From Clostridia bacterium (lineage in GTDB: Bacteria > Bacillota > Clostridia > Oscillospirales > CAG-382), in assembly GCA_017560285.1 (NCBI GenBank), contig JAFYOG010000052.1:1-19701 (forward strand): DNA of 19,701 nt, written 5' to 3'. The notes beneath the pieces are model-generated. The model was not told the DNA's origin and did not search any database. It saw only the letters and a list, made by a program, of their open reading frames with translations. Position 1 is the first letter of the stretch; the number at the start of each line of letters is the position of its first letter. The position numbers and the translations under genes are program-made. Of the stretch, positions 1-6,622 are shown in pieces.

Positions 1-435
1 AATTTCCGCCGTGCTTAACGCCGCATCCTCGGTAATGCGCTTTCCGTCTTTAAAAAGCGCGGTATAAAATTGGTCGCGCCGTGCATCCATAACGGGGCAA
101 ACGTAACCGCGCCCAACGTTCTGCGCCATAGCTTCCAAGGGCGAAACCCCAACGCAGGGCTTCTTTTGGGCAAATGCCAATCCCTTTACCGTCGCCGCGC
201 CAATACGCACGCCGGTAAAAGAACCGGGGCCCGCGCTAACGGCAAAAAGGTCAACGTCTTGTATATCCGCACCGTATTGCTTAAGGGCGTTTTCCAATAA
301 AGGCAAAAGAATTTCGCTGTGGGTAAGCTTGTTCTTTACGGTAAAAACGCCGTATGTAGAAAGCTTTCCGTCGTTAATTTCGGCAATCGCCGCCGATGCG
401 GTAACCGCCGTGCTGTCCAAAGCCGCTATCAGCAT
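1..435 (-). CDS. tsaB: tRNA threonylcarbamoyladenosine biosynthesis protein TsaB (N-terminal part, cut by left edge)
   Basis: TsaB is the inactive ASKHA-fold partner of TsaD in the cytoplasmic complex that transfers threonylcarbamoyl to A37 of ANN-decoding tRNAs. The reverse strand reads openly from an ATG at 433-435 to the window edge, giving 145 residues with no stop. It begins MLIAALDSTAVTAS, has the family signature GPGSFTGVRIG at residues 69-79 and a DARRDQFY motif at 117-124, both typical of TsaB/YeaZ. The start is preceded by AAGGAG nine bases upstream, inside tsaE, and the two genes overlap by 7 bp, so they are probably translationally coupled. TsaB is usually about 220-240 residues, so roughly the last third is missing here. 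Family assignment is secure. Confidence 0.95.
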   Translation of the reverse strand, partial: MLIAALDSTAVTASAAIAEINDGKLSTYGVFTVKNKLTHSEILLPLLENALKQYGADIQDVDLFAVSAGPGSFTGVRIGAATVKGLAFAQKKPCVGVSPLEAMAQNVGRGYVCPVMDARRDQFYTALFKDGKRITEDAALSTAEI

Positions 436-848
436 ACCGTAAATCTCCTTCCGTTTTCGCCTATGTGCTCTATTTTAACCTTTACAGCCCCTTCGGGAAC
501 CGATTCCTCAAACAGCTCGGTCCATTCGGTAACGGTCAGCCCGCCCTGCTCTATATAATCGTAAAAGCCGGTGGAATAAAGGTCGTCCTCGTCGGTAAGA
601 CGGTATAAATCAAAATGGAAAATATTAATATTGCTTCCGCGGTATTCGTTAACAATAGCAAATGTGGGCGAATGCACAAGCTCCAAGCATTCGGGGCATA
701 ACGCCTTAACCAAGCCTCTTACAAAGCTTGTTTTTCCCGCGCCCATACCGCCGTATAACGCCAAAAAACCGCCGTTTTTAACCTTTTCTGCAATGGCTTC
801 CGCAATTTTTTCGGTTTCCTGCAGACAGTTAGATTCGTAAACTTCCAT
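429..848 (-). CDS. tsaE: tRNA threonylcarbamoyladenosine biosynthesis ATPase TsaE
   Basis: TsaE is the small P-loop ATPase that drives turnover of the TsaBD complex during t6A37 tRNA modification in the cytoplasm. The 139-residue product has a Walker A motif, GGMGAGKTS, at residues 33-41. The family motifs SPTFAIVNEY (60-69), HFDLYRL (78-84) and TEWTE (107-111) follow in the expected order. Length is normal for the family (about 135-155). The gene starts 3 bp after the upstream nucleoside phosphorylase stop. It has only a weak, distant GGAG, so translation probably depends on coupling. Its 3' end overlaps the tsaB start by 7 bp. TsaE next to TsaB is a common Firmicutes pairing; what is less usual is the pair lying at the end of a nucleoside-salvage operon. 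Confidence 0.95.
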   Translation of the reverse strand: MEVYESNCLQETEKIAEAIAEKVKNGGFLALYGGMGAGKTSFVRGLVKALCPECLELVHSPTFAIVNEYRGSNINIFHFDLYRLTDEDDLYSTGFYDYIEQGGLTVTEWTELFEESVPEGAVKVKIEHIGENGRRFTVC

Positions 849-851
849 ATA

Positions 852-2171
852 TCAGTAATTTGCTCCGATTTGCTTTAAAATAATGTTCTTCTTTTCGGGC
901 GGGGTATCACCAATGGTAACCGCCTTAAACAGGTATTCCATACCCGCCTGCGCGCGGTCAAGGTTCTTTGCCTGCAGTGTTGCAAGCGCTTCGCCCTCTT
1001 CTATTCTGTCGCCTATATGCTTGTTCAAAATAATACCCGCGCTGTGGTCGATTTCTTCCCCAAGCTTATCTCTGCCCGCGCCCAAAACCGATGCCGCCTT
1101 GCCAACCTGCATAGCGTCAATTCGGGTAATATAACCGCTTCTGTCTGCAACAAGCATAGCGGTAACGTTGCTTTCATCAAAAAGGTTGGTATCGTAAATA
1201 TAACGCTTATCGCCGCCCAACCGTTCTACAAGCTCTGCCAGCTTATCCAGCGCGGTGCCGTCGTAAAGTGTTTCCTCTGCCAAGGCTTCGCAGGTTTCAT
1301 AATCCGCAACGTTGGCGGTATAAAGCATATTTGCGGCAACGGCAATACAAAGCTCGGTAAGCTCTTGGTCGCCTCTGCCCTCCAAAACTCTTATAGCCTC
1401 TATCAGCTCTACGCTGTTACCCACCGCACAGCCCAAGGGGGCAGACATATCGGTAATCAAAGCCACGGTCTTGCGGTTTTCCCGCGCGCCTATTCTTATC
1501 ATCAAACGCGCCAATTCCTCGGCATCACGCATGGTTTTGCAAAAAGAGCCGCTTCCGCACTTAATATCCAAAACAATACATTCGTTGCCGGATGCAAGCT
1601 TTTTGCTCATAATACTTGCGGCAATAAGGGGAATAGAGTTATCGGTGCAGGTAACGTCCCGCAGTGCGGTAAGCACACCGTCGGCAGGGGCTAAGCGCTT
1701 GCTTTGCCCTGCAATACAGAACCCTATTTCTCTAACAATTTCCTCGAACTTTTCGGCAGAAATCTCGGTGTTAACACCCTTGCAGGCCTCTAATTTATCC
1801 AACGTACCGCCGGTAAATCCAAGCCCTCTGCCTGCCATTTTGGGAACGTAAATCCCTTTATTAACGGCGGCAACCATAGGTCCTACAATAAGCGAAACCT
1901 TATCGCCAACACCGCCGGTGCTGTGCTTATCTACCTTTTTACCCTTAACCGAAGAAAGCTCTGCGGTTTCGCCGCTGTCTGCCATATATTCGGTAAGCAT
2001 AACCGTTTCTTCCTCGGTCATCCCCTTAAACCATATCGCCATAAGCAATGCGGAAATCTGATAATCGGGAATACTGCCGTCGGTAACGCCCTTAACAAAG
2101 AACGCAATTTCCTCTTCGTCAAGCTCTCGGCCCTGTTGCTTTTTGGTAATAACGTCGCTCATCTTTAACAT
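852..2171 (-). CDS. pdp: Pyrimidine-nucleoside phosphorylase, divergent paralogue (copy 1)
   Basis: Members of this NP-II family cleave thymidine, deoxyuridine or uridine with phosphate to a base and (deoxy)ribose-1-phosphate. The 439-residue protein has the usual length and the signature DKHSTGGVGDK at 81-91, RGLG..GGTLDKLE at 115-128, ALRDVT at 169-174 and S187/K191 in the SIMSKK segment. Several usually conserved positions differ. F119 stands where the family has His (GLGHTGG). PADG replaces PADK at 162-165. The loop usually written KTGAGAFMK reads KCGSGSFCK at 204-212. The second copy at 18955 is closer to consensus at all three sites. The ATG at 2171 has a GGGAGG site 8 bases upstream and overlaps the deoB end by 7 bp, so the two are coupled. 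Family is certain; substrate range is not. Confidence 0.93.
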   Translation of the reverse strand: MLKMSDVITKKQQGRELDEEEIAFFVKGVTDGSIPDYQISALLMAIWFKGMTEEETVMLTEYMADSGETAELSSVKGKKVDKHSTGGVGDKVSLIVGPMVAAVNKGIYVPKMAGRGLGFTGGTLDKLEACKGVNTEISAEKFEEIVREIGFCIAGQSKRLAPADGVLTALRDVTCTDNSIPLIAASIMSKKLASGNECIVLDIKCGSGSFCKTMRDAEELARLMIRIGARENRKTVALITDMSAPLGCAVGNSVELIEAIRVLEGRGDQELTELCIAVAANMLYTANVADYETCEALAEETLYDGTALDKLAELVERLGGDKRYIYDTNLFDESNVTAMLVADRSGYITRIDAMQVGKAASVLGAGRDKLGEEIDHSAGIILNKHIGDRIEEGEALATLQAKNLDRAQAGMEYLFKAVTIGDTPPEKKNIILKQIGANY

Positions 2172-3346
2172 ATCTGTTGCCTCCCTTCAATATCCCCCAT
2201 AAAGCTTTCAAAGGGGAATAGGTTATCTATTTTAAAATTATCGCAAACTGTTTTTGCAATACAGCCATAGCCGTCAAAACCGCCCAAATCGCCGCCGTTA
2301 CAGCCCTTGTAATAGGCAATAATCGGCACGTTTTCGCGGGTGTGGTCGGTGCCCTTAAATCCGGGGTCGCAGCCGTGGTCTGCGGTTATAATAATCAGGT
2401 CGTCATCCCGCATTTCGGGTAAAAATCCACCCAACGCAACGTCAAATTGCTCCAGCGCGCGGGCATAACCCTTTATATCGTTTCTGTGCCCGTAGGAAGA
2501 GTCGAAATCCACAAGGTTAACAAAGCACAAGCCGCAAAAATCCCTTTTTGCAATATCAAAAAGTCGTTCAATGCCTTCTGCGTTGCCCTTGGTGGGGTGG
2601 CTTTCCGTAACACCTCTCGATGCAAAAATATCGTTTATCTTGCCCACCGATATTACGTCAAGCCCCTTTGCCTTAAGCAGGTCAAGCATAGTATCGCCAA
2701 AAGGGGTCAGGGAATAATCGTGCCGCCCGCCGGTGCGGTAAAAACTGCCTATTTCGCCTGCAAAGGGCCTTGCAATAACCCTGCCGACCGCGTGTTCGCC
2801 GCAAAGAATTTTGCGTGCGCTTTCGCACATTTCATATAACCGCCATAAAGGAACCATATCCTCGTGGGCGGCAATCTGAAACACACTGTCCGCCGATGTA
2901 TAAACTATAATTTTGCCGGTTTTCAAGTGTTCTTCGCCGTAATCTTTAATAACCTCGGTGCCGGAGTAGGGAAGATTGCATATAACCTCTACGCCGTTTT
3001 CAGCTTCAAACTTTTCTATAATCTCTTTAGGGAACCCGTTGGGATAAACGGGCAAAGCCGTTTCCGAAACAAGCCCCGCTATTTCCCAATGCCCTAACGT
3101 GGTATCCTTGCCGTTACTGCGTTCCTCGGCATAGCCGTAAAACCCTGCGGGTTTATTAACCCCATACTCTGTCAATCCCGCTCTGCCAATGTTAAACAAG
3201 CCTAAATTCGCAAGGTTATCAAGCCTTGGATTTGCGGTCATAACGCTTTTTAGTGTGTGGGCGCCTTCGTCGCCAAAGCGTTGGGCATCGCGGGCATTAC
3301 CAATCCCCACGCTGTCCAAAACGATAATAAAAACACGCCTGAACAT
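2165..3346 (-). CDS. deoB: Phosphopentomutase DeoB
   Basis: DeoB interconverts (deoxy)ribose-1-phosphate and (deoxy)ribose-5-phosphate, linking nucleoside phosphorolysis to DeoC and the pentose phosphate pathway. The 393-residue product has the alkaline-phosphatase-superfamily metal site. By alignment with the characterised Bacillus enzyme the likely Mn ligands are D11, D282, H287, D323, H324 and H335. The phosphorylated threonine corresponds to T82 in KDTTLGHWE. The motif TADHG and the later TDHTRE are intact, and length is normal. The ATG at 3344-3346 has AGGAGGGG 7 bases upstream and lies about 35 bases downstream of a near-consensus promoter. It is the first gene of the operon deoB, nucleoside phosphorylase, tsaE, tsaB, and it supplies the step immediately after the phosphorylase. 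Confidence 0.97.
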   Translation of the reverse strand: MFRRVFIIVLDSVGIGNARDAQRFGDEGAHTLKSVMTANPRLDNLANLGLFNIGRAGLTEYGVNKPAGFYGYAEERSNGKDTTLGHWEIAGLVSETALPVYPNGFPKEIIEKFEAENGVEVICNLPYSGTEVIKDYGEEHLKTGKIIVYTSADSVFQIAAHEDMVPLWRLYEMCESARKILCGEHAVGRVIARPFAGEIGSFYRTGGRHDYSLTPFGDTMLDLLKAKGLDVISVGKINDIFASRGVTESHPTKGNAEGIERLFDIAKRDFCGLCFVNLVDFDSSYGHRNDIKGYARALEQFDVALGGFLPEMRDDDLIIITADHGCDPGFKGTDHTRENVPIIAYYKGCNGGDLGGFDGYGCIAKTVCDNFKIDNLFPFESFMGDIEGRQQIC

Positions 3347-3386
3347 AAAGCACCCCTCCTAAAAAACAGTATAGTGATACAGATTT

Positions 3387-3415
3387 ATTATACCAAACAT
3401 ATTTTGCTTAGTCAA
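3387..3415 (-). promoter_or_regulatory. Sigma-A-type promoter of the deoB operon
   Basis: On the reverse strand a TTGACT -35 element (3410-3415) is separated by exactly 17 bp from a perfect TATAAT -10 element (3387-3392). The predicted start site lies about 35 bases before the deoB ATG. The -35 element lies immediately beside the pnp terminator, so the two transcription units are packed end to start with almost no gap. Confidence 0.85.
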
Positions 3416-3416
3416 T

Positions 3417-3451
3417 AAGAAAAAAGAGAATCGGCGCAAAACCGATTCTCT
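3417..3451 (-). terminator. Rho-independent terminator after pnp
   Basis: A perfect 10-bp inverted repeat, AGAGAATCGG and CCGATTCTCT (3425-3434 and 3442-3451), has a 7-base loop. On the reverse strand it runs straight into six T residues, counting the end of the stem. It lies 6 bp beyond the pnp stop codon, as expected for an intrinsic terminator of the rpsO-pnp unit. Confidence 0.92.
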
Positions 3452-3457
3452 AAAATA

Positions 3458-5560
3458 TTACATATCGTCAACAACGTCAAGGGCGTCTTTTCTGGAAAGG
3501 TTCAATCTGCCCTTTTCGTCAATTTCCGAAACGATAACCTTAATGGTATCGCCAACGGTAACAACGTCTTCAACCTTGTTAACACGCTTCTTGTCGAGCT
3601 GGGAAATGTGAACCAAGCCTTCCTTGCCGGGGGCAATTTCAACAAACGCGCCAAAGGTCATTATTCTGGTAACGGTACCCCAGAAGATTTCGCCGGGTTC
3701 GGGGTCCTTTGCAATAGCTTCAACAATCTTCAACGCCTTGTAAGCATTGTCCTTGTTAACTGCAGAGATAAATACAGAACCGTCGTCCTCGATATCGATC
3801 TTACATTCGGTGTCTGCACAGATCTTCTGAATAACCTTACCGCCGCTGCCGATAACTTCTCTGATCTTGTCGGGGTCGATCTTGGTAGAAATCATCTTGG
3901 GAGCGTACTTGGAAACGTCATCTCTGGGCTCTGCAATGCAAGCGGTGATAACCTCGTCAAGAATAACGTTTCTTGCAGCGTGGGTGGTTTCCAAAGCCTG
4001 CTTAATAATAGCAGGGGTAAGACCGTCGATCTTAAGGTCCATCTGAATAGAGGTAATACCCTTCTTGGTACCTGCAACCTTAAAGTCCATATCGCCGAAG
4101 AAGTCTTCAAGACCCTGAATATCAATCATGGTATCCCAGCTGTCGCCTTCGGTAATAAGACCGCAGGAAATACCCGCAACGGGAGCCTTAATAGGCACGC
4201 CCGCATCCATAAGTGCAAGGGTAGAACCGCAAACGGATGCCTGAGAGGTAGAACCGTTAGAGGAAACAACCTCGCTTACCAAACGGATAGCATAGGGGAA
4301 TTCCTCAACAGAGGGAAGTACGGGCACCAAAGAACGTTCTGCCAACGCACCGTGGCCGATTTCGCGTCTGCCTGCACTTCTTGCAGCCTTAGCTTCGCCA
4401 ACGGAATAACCGGGCATATTGTAGTGGTGCATATATCTCTTGCTGTCCTCGCCGTCAATACCGTCCAAAAGCTGTGCTTCGCTAACGGGAGCAAGGGTAG
4501 CAATGGTAAGAACCTGTGTCTGACCTCTGGTGAACAAGCCGGAGCCGTGGGTTCTGGGAAGAAGCCCAACCTCTGCGGCAAGGGGACGTATCTGGTCCAT
4601 TCTTCTGCCGTCAACACGCTTCTTTTCGTCAAGTAACCATCTGCGAACGATCTGCTTCTGCAATTTGTAAAGACATTCGTCCATCATAGCCTTGCCTTCG
4701 GGATAATCCTCTGCAAGCTCTTCGTATACTCTTTCGTAAATAGGCTGTAATGCGGCATCGCGAATTCTCTTGTCGTCGGTGTCAAGAGCCGCCTTAACGT
4801 CTTCGCCCACCATAGCTTCGATTCTGTCGAACATATCGTGGTCGATATCGCAGGAGGGATATTCAAACTTAGGCTTGCCGATTTCTGCCTGAATTTCGCT
4901 GATAAAGTCACAAAGAGGCTTAATTTCCTCGTGCGCCTTCATAATAGCGTCGTACATGGTTTCATCGTCAACCTCGTTTGCGCCTGCTTCAATCATAACA
5001 ACCTTGTTCTTGCTACCTGCAACGGTAAGCTCAAGGTCGCTCTTTGCGCGCTGTTCTGCGGTGGGGTTAATAACGATCTTGCCGTCAACCAAACCAACGA
5101 AAACGCCTGCAATAGGACCGTTCCAAGGAATGTTAGAAATAGAAATTGCAATAGAAGCACCGATCATAGCCGAAATTTCGGGGGAACAATCGGGGTCCAC
5201 GGACATAACGGTTAAAGAAAGAACTACGTCGTTACGAAGATCCTTGGGGAACAAGGGACGAATAGGTCTGTCGATAACTCTGGAAGCAAGAATAGCGTGC
5301 TCGGTAGGTCTGCCTTCTCTTCTGTTCCAGCTGCCGGGAATTTTGCCTGCCGCATAAAGTCTTTCTTCATAATCAACCGAGAGGGGAAGGAAGTCTATTC
5401 CGTCTCTGGGTGCCGCAGACATGGTAGCGTTTGCAAGCACTGCGGTTTCGCCGTAGCGAACCAAGCAAGAGCCGCCTGCCAACTGTGCAAGCTTGCCGGT
5501 TTCAATAACCAAGGGTCTGCCCGCAAGCTCATAGGTGAATGTTTTGAAGTTTTCAAACAT
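3458..5560 (-). CDS. pnp: Polyribonucleotide nucleotidyltransferase (PNPase)
   Basis: PNPase is the trimeric phosphorolytic 3'-5' exoribonuclease of RNA decay. The 700-residue product has two RNase PH domains around an alpha-helical linker. The second carries FTRGQTQVL, MHHYNMPGYSVGE and GRREIGHGALAER. A KH domain follows from about residue 561, with GSGGK at 571-575, then an S1 domain at about 622-691. Length matches the family. A start 19 codons upstream (5617) is open, but I chose the ATG at 5558-5560. It is preceded by GAAAGGA, the protein then begins MFENFKTFTYELAGR like other PNPases, and the upstream extension is lysine- and asparagine-rich and non-conserved. It follows rpsO, a very common bacterial order, and ends at an intrinsic terminator. 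Confidence 0.97.
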   Translation of the reverse strand: MFENFKTFTYELAGRPLVIETGKLAQLAGGSCLVRYGETAVLANATMSAAPRDGIDFLPLSVDYEERLYAAGKIPGSWNRREGRPTEHAILASRVIDRPIRPLFPKDLRNDVVLSLTVMSVDPDCSPEISAMIGASIAISISNIPWNGPIAGVFVGLVDGKIVINPTAEQRAKSDLELTVAGSKNKVVMIEAGANEVDDETMYDAIMKAHEEIKPLCDFISEIQAEIGKPKFEYPSCDIDHDMFDRIEAMVGEDVKAALDTDDKRIRDAALQPIYERVYEELAEDYPEGKAMMDECLYKLQKQIVRRWLLDEKKRVDGRRMDQIRPLAAEVGLLPRTHGSGLFTRGQTQVLTIATLAPVSEAQLLDGIDGEDSKRYMHHYNMPGYSVGEAKAARSAGRREIGHGALAERSLVPVLPSVEEFPYAIRLVSEVVSSNGSTSQASVCGSTLALMDAGVPIKAPVAGISCGLITEGDSWDTMIDIQGLEDFFGDMDFKVAGTKKGITSIQMDLKIDGLTPAIIKQALETTHAARNVILDEVITACIAEPRDDVSKYAPKMISTKIDPDKIREVIGSGGKVIQKICADTECKIDIEDDGSVFISAVNKDNAYKALKIVEAIAKDPEPGEIFWGTVTRIMTFGAFVEIAPGKEGLVHISQLDKKRVNKVEDVVTVGDTIKVIVSEIDEKGRLNLSRKDALDVVDDM

Positions 5561-5767
5561 AACTTTTTTCCTTTCGTTTTCTTTTTTTATTTTTCCGAAA
5601 GGGTAGAAGTTTAACACTTAACTGCATACCGAAATTTTTTCGGTACAGAGGTAACTGCTAAACCCCCGTATCCCTTTCAAATTAAAGCTGTTTGTGTCCG
5701 TTCAACGAAACACCTCGGAAATTGTAATAACCTCCGAGGTGCTCTAAACGCTGATAGGATTTCCGAA
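5561..5767 (-). promoter_or_regulatory. Structured 5' leader of pnp (rpsO-pnp intergenic region)
   Basis: This 207-base gap carries three inverted repeats ahead of the pnp ribosome-binding site. They are a 9-bp stem at 5711-5741, a tight 8-bp stem TACCGAAA/TTTCGGTA with a 3-base loop at 5627-5645, and a longer-range 7-bp pair GAAAGGG/CCCTTTC at 5597-5603 and 5672-5678 that encloses the tight stem. The last part before the start codon is a long purine-rich tract. In Escherichia coli the pnp leader hairpin is cut by RNase III and is the target of PNPase autoregulation. A similar role here is inference. I saw no convincing separate promoter. Confidence 0.5.
5711..5741 (-). terminator. Hairpin downstream of rpsO, possible leaky terminator or processing site
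   Basis: A perfect 9-bp inverted repeat (CACCTCGGA and TCCGAGGTG) with a 13-base loop begins 26 bases after the rpsO stop. On the reverse strand it is followed by TTTCGTTG, a poor U tract. Partial termination or an RNase cleavage site separating rpsO from pnp is more likely than full termination. Confidence 0.5.
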
Positions 5768-6034
5768 TTACTTACGAATACCGAGTCTTTCAACAACGGA
5801 ACGGTAGCGTTCGATATCGTTCTTGATAAGATAGTTAAGGAACTTTCTTCTCTTACCGATCATCTGCTGCATACCTCTGCGAGAGTGGTTGTCCTTAGGG
5901 TTCTTCTTAAGGTGCTCGGTCAATTCTGCGATTCTCTTGGAAAGAATAGCAATCTGTACTTCGGGGGAACCGGTGTCACCTTCGTGAACAGCGTATTCCT
6001 TAATGAGGTTTTGCTTTACGTCTTTGTTAAGCAT
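5768..6034 (-). CDS. rpsO: 30S ribosomal protein S15
   Basis: S15 is a primary-binding protein of the 30S subunit that recognises the 16S rRNA central domain. The product is 88 residues, the standard length, with the hallmark segment GDTGSPEVQIA at 19-29, the NPKDNHSRRG loop and the basic GKRRKFLNYL helix. The ATG at 6032-6034 has AAAGGTG upstream. It is the first gene of the minus-strand unit with pnp. It is preceded by a promoter and a leader with hairpins, which fits the known habit of S15 controlling its own mRNA. Arginine is largely encoded by AGA with some CGC and CGT, a pattern also seen in the zinc-ribbon gene at 17477. Confidence 0.98.
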   Translation of the reverse strand: MLNKDVKQNLIKEYAVHEGDTGSPEVQIAILSKRIAELTEHLKKNPKDNHSRRGMQQMIGKRRKFLNYLIKNDIERYRSVVERLGIRK

Positions 6035-6162
6035 GGTTTTTCACCTTTCAAAATAAAATATTTTTTGCAGAAACCCCGGCAAACGGCTGGTGAAGTCGGG
6101 CAATAAAAACGCCCGTGTCCCCGTAAACCGAGAATATCCCAAATATGCGGTTTTCCGCATTC
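6035..6162 (-). promoter_or_regulatory. rpsO 5' leader with hairpins, candidate S15 autoregulatory RNA
   Basis: The untranslated leader of about 128 bases has a perfect ATGCGG/CCGCAT hairpin with a 4-base loop at its extreme 5' end (6145-6160). A CGGGC/GCCCG hairpin follows (6097-6115), then an imperfect CCAGC/GCCGG stem (near 6075-6090), then an A/T-rich stretch holding the ribosome-binding site. S15 leaders that bind S15 and repress translation are known in several unrelated bacterial groups with different folds. I cannot match this one to a named class by eye. Confidence 0.45.
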
Positions 6163-6168
6163 CACAAT

Positions 6169-6197
6169 AATGTACCACATTTTTTGGCTTTTGTAAA
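6169..6197 (-). promoter_or_regulatory. Sigma-A-type promoter of rpsO
   Basis: On the reverse strand TTTACA (6192-6197) and TACATT (6169-6174) are separated by 17 bp, with an A-rich spacer and upstream A/T tract. The predicted start lies at about 6162, just before the first leader hairpin. Confidence 0.7.
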
Positions 6198-6276
6198 GCC
6201 CTTTTTTATATTTTTTCAAAAAAATATTTCCCTATGCACGTCCGTTACGAAAAAGTGCCCCAAAAACGCATATATA

Positions 6277-6342
6277 TTAATTTTAATGTACGCAAATGCA
6301 AACTTTTTCTGCCGCACCCCTTGATTTTAATGTAAGAAAGTG
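6277..6342 (+). repeat. Imperfect 22-base direct repeat overlapping the glycogen operon promoter
   Basis: TTAATTTTAATGTACGCAAATG (split here as TTAATTTTAATGTA + CGCAAATG, 6277-6298) recurs at 6321-6342 as TTGATTTTAATGTA + AGAAAGTG, with 18 of 22 positions identical. The offset is 44 bases, about four helical turns. The second copy covers the -35 element and spacer of the predicted promoter. A pair of operator half-sites is possible, but A/T-rich sequence gives such matches by chance. Confidence 0.4.
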
Positions 6343-6349
6343 TTAAAAT
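6321..6349 (+). promoter_or_regulatory. Predicted sigma-A-type promoter for the 61-residue protein and glycogen operon
   Basis: TTGATT (6321-6326) and TAAAAT (6344-6349) are separated by 17 bp. The predicted start is near 6356, giving a short leader before the GTG at 6384. It is the only good plus-strand promoter I can see ahead of glgC. Confidence 0.6.
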
Positions 6350-6383
6350 AATATTAATAATTAGAATTTGGGGTTAATCTGCC

Positions 6384-6569
6384 GTGTCGTTTTTGTCTTT
6401 TGTAAAAAAGCATAAATCAGACCTTGTCAGGTTGGCGGCGGTTTTATGTATGGTAATCCTGCTGTCAGCCTTTATAACGGCGTTCAAGGGCGGCAAGCTT
6501 CCGCACTCATCCGACGGCAACGCCTTCGACAGCATTTATGCCATCGGCGGCGAAAGCGAAAACGGTTAA
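6384..6569 (+). CDS. Small single-pass membrane protein of unknown function
   Basis: I do not recognise this family. The 61-residue reading frame starts with GTG and has a basic N-terminus (VKKHKSDLVR). One hydrophobic helix follows at about residues 17-34 (LAAVLCMVILLSAFITAF), then a polar, Gly/Ser/Asp-rich, weakly acidic C-terminal tail. By the positive-inside rule the tail would face outside. It ends 53 bases before glgC and sits directly downstream of the predicted promoter, so it is probably co-transcribed. No strong ribosome-binding site precedes the GTG; a GGGG lies about 10 bases upstream, and an in-frame TTG at 6393 is an alternative. The hydrophobic segment and position argue for a real gene, but the weak start leaves doubt. 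Confidence 0.55.
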   Translation: MSFLSFVKKHKSDLVRLAAVLCMVILLSAFITAFKGGKLPHSSDGNAFDSIYAIGGESENG

Positions 6570-6622
6570 CAACCCAAGTTTGGCAATTAAAAATAACGAT
6601 TTTATTTTTAAGGAGATAAGGC

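Larger units (their letters stand above)
6198..6383. other. Core of the divergent intergenic region between rpsO and the glycogen operon
   Basis: Together with the rpsO leader and promoter, this makes a gene-free stretch of about 349 bases (6035-6383). It is A/T-rich. It holds an imperfect 22-base direct repeat and a plus-strand promoter, both listed separately. I see no open reading frame with a credible start, no tRNA and no recognisable riboswitch in it. Confidence 0.6.

Noticed and set aside
80..103. Change of the catalytic threonine in DeoB (residues 80-88, KDTTLGHWE)
   Set aside because: These numbers are protein residues of the gene at 2165-3346. Alignment with the Bacillus cereus enzyme shows the phosphorylated threonine is the one directly after KD, which is kept; the leucine replaces a non-catalytic position.
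2210..2260. Possible frameshift or truncation at the deoB C-terminus
   Set aside because: Length (393), metal ligands and the end of the protein are all consistent with an intact phosphopentomutase, and the overlap with the next gene is a normal coupled junction.
3608..4636. 342-codon open frame on the plus strand opposite pnp
   Set aside because: It lies wholly antisense to a certain PNPase gene, has low-complexity Asn/Gly/Cys-rich composition, no family motif and no ribosome-binding site. It arises from the codon bias of the opposite strand.
6035..6383. Divergent gene orientation suggesting a replication origin
   Set aside because: Genes point away from this spot on both sides, but I see no DnaA-box cluster of the TTATCCACA type and no dnaA, dnaN or gyrB. 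It is a simple divergent promoter region.
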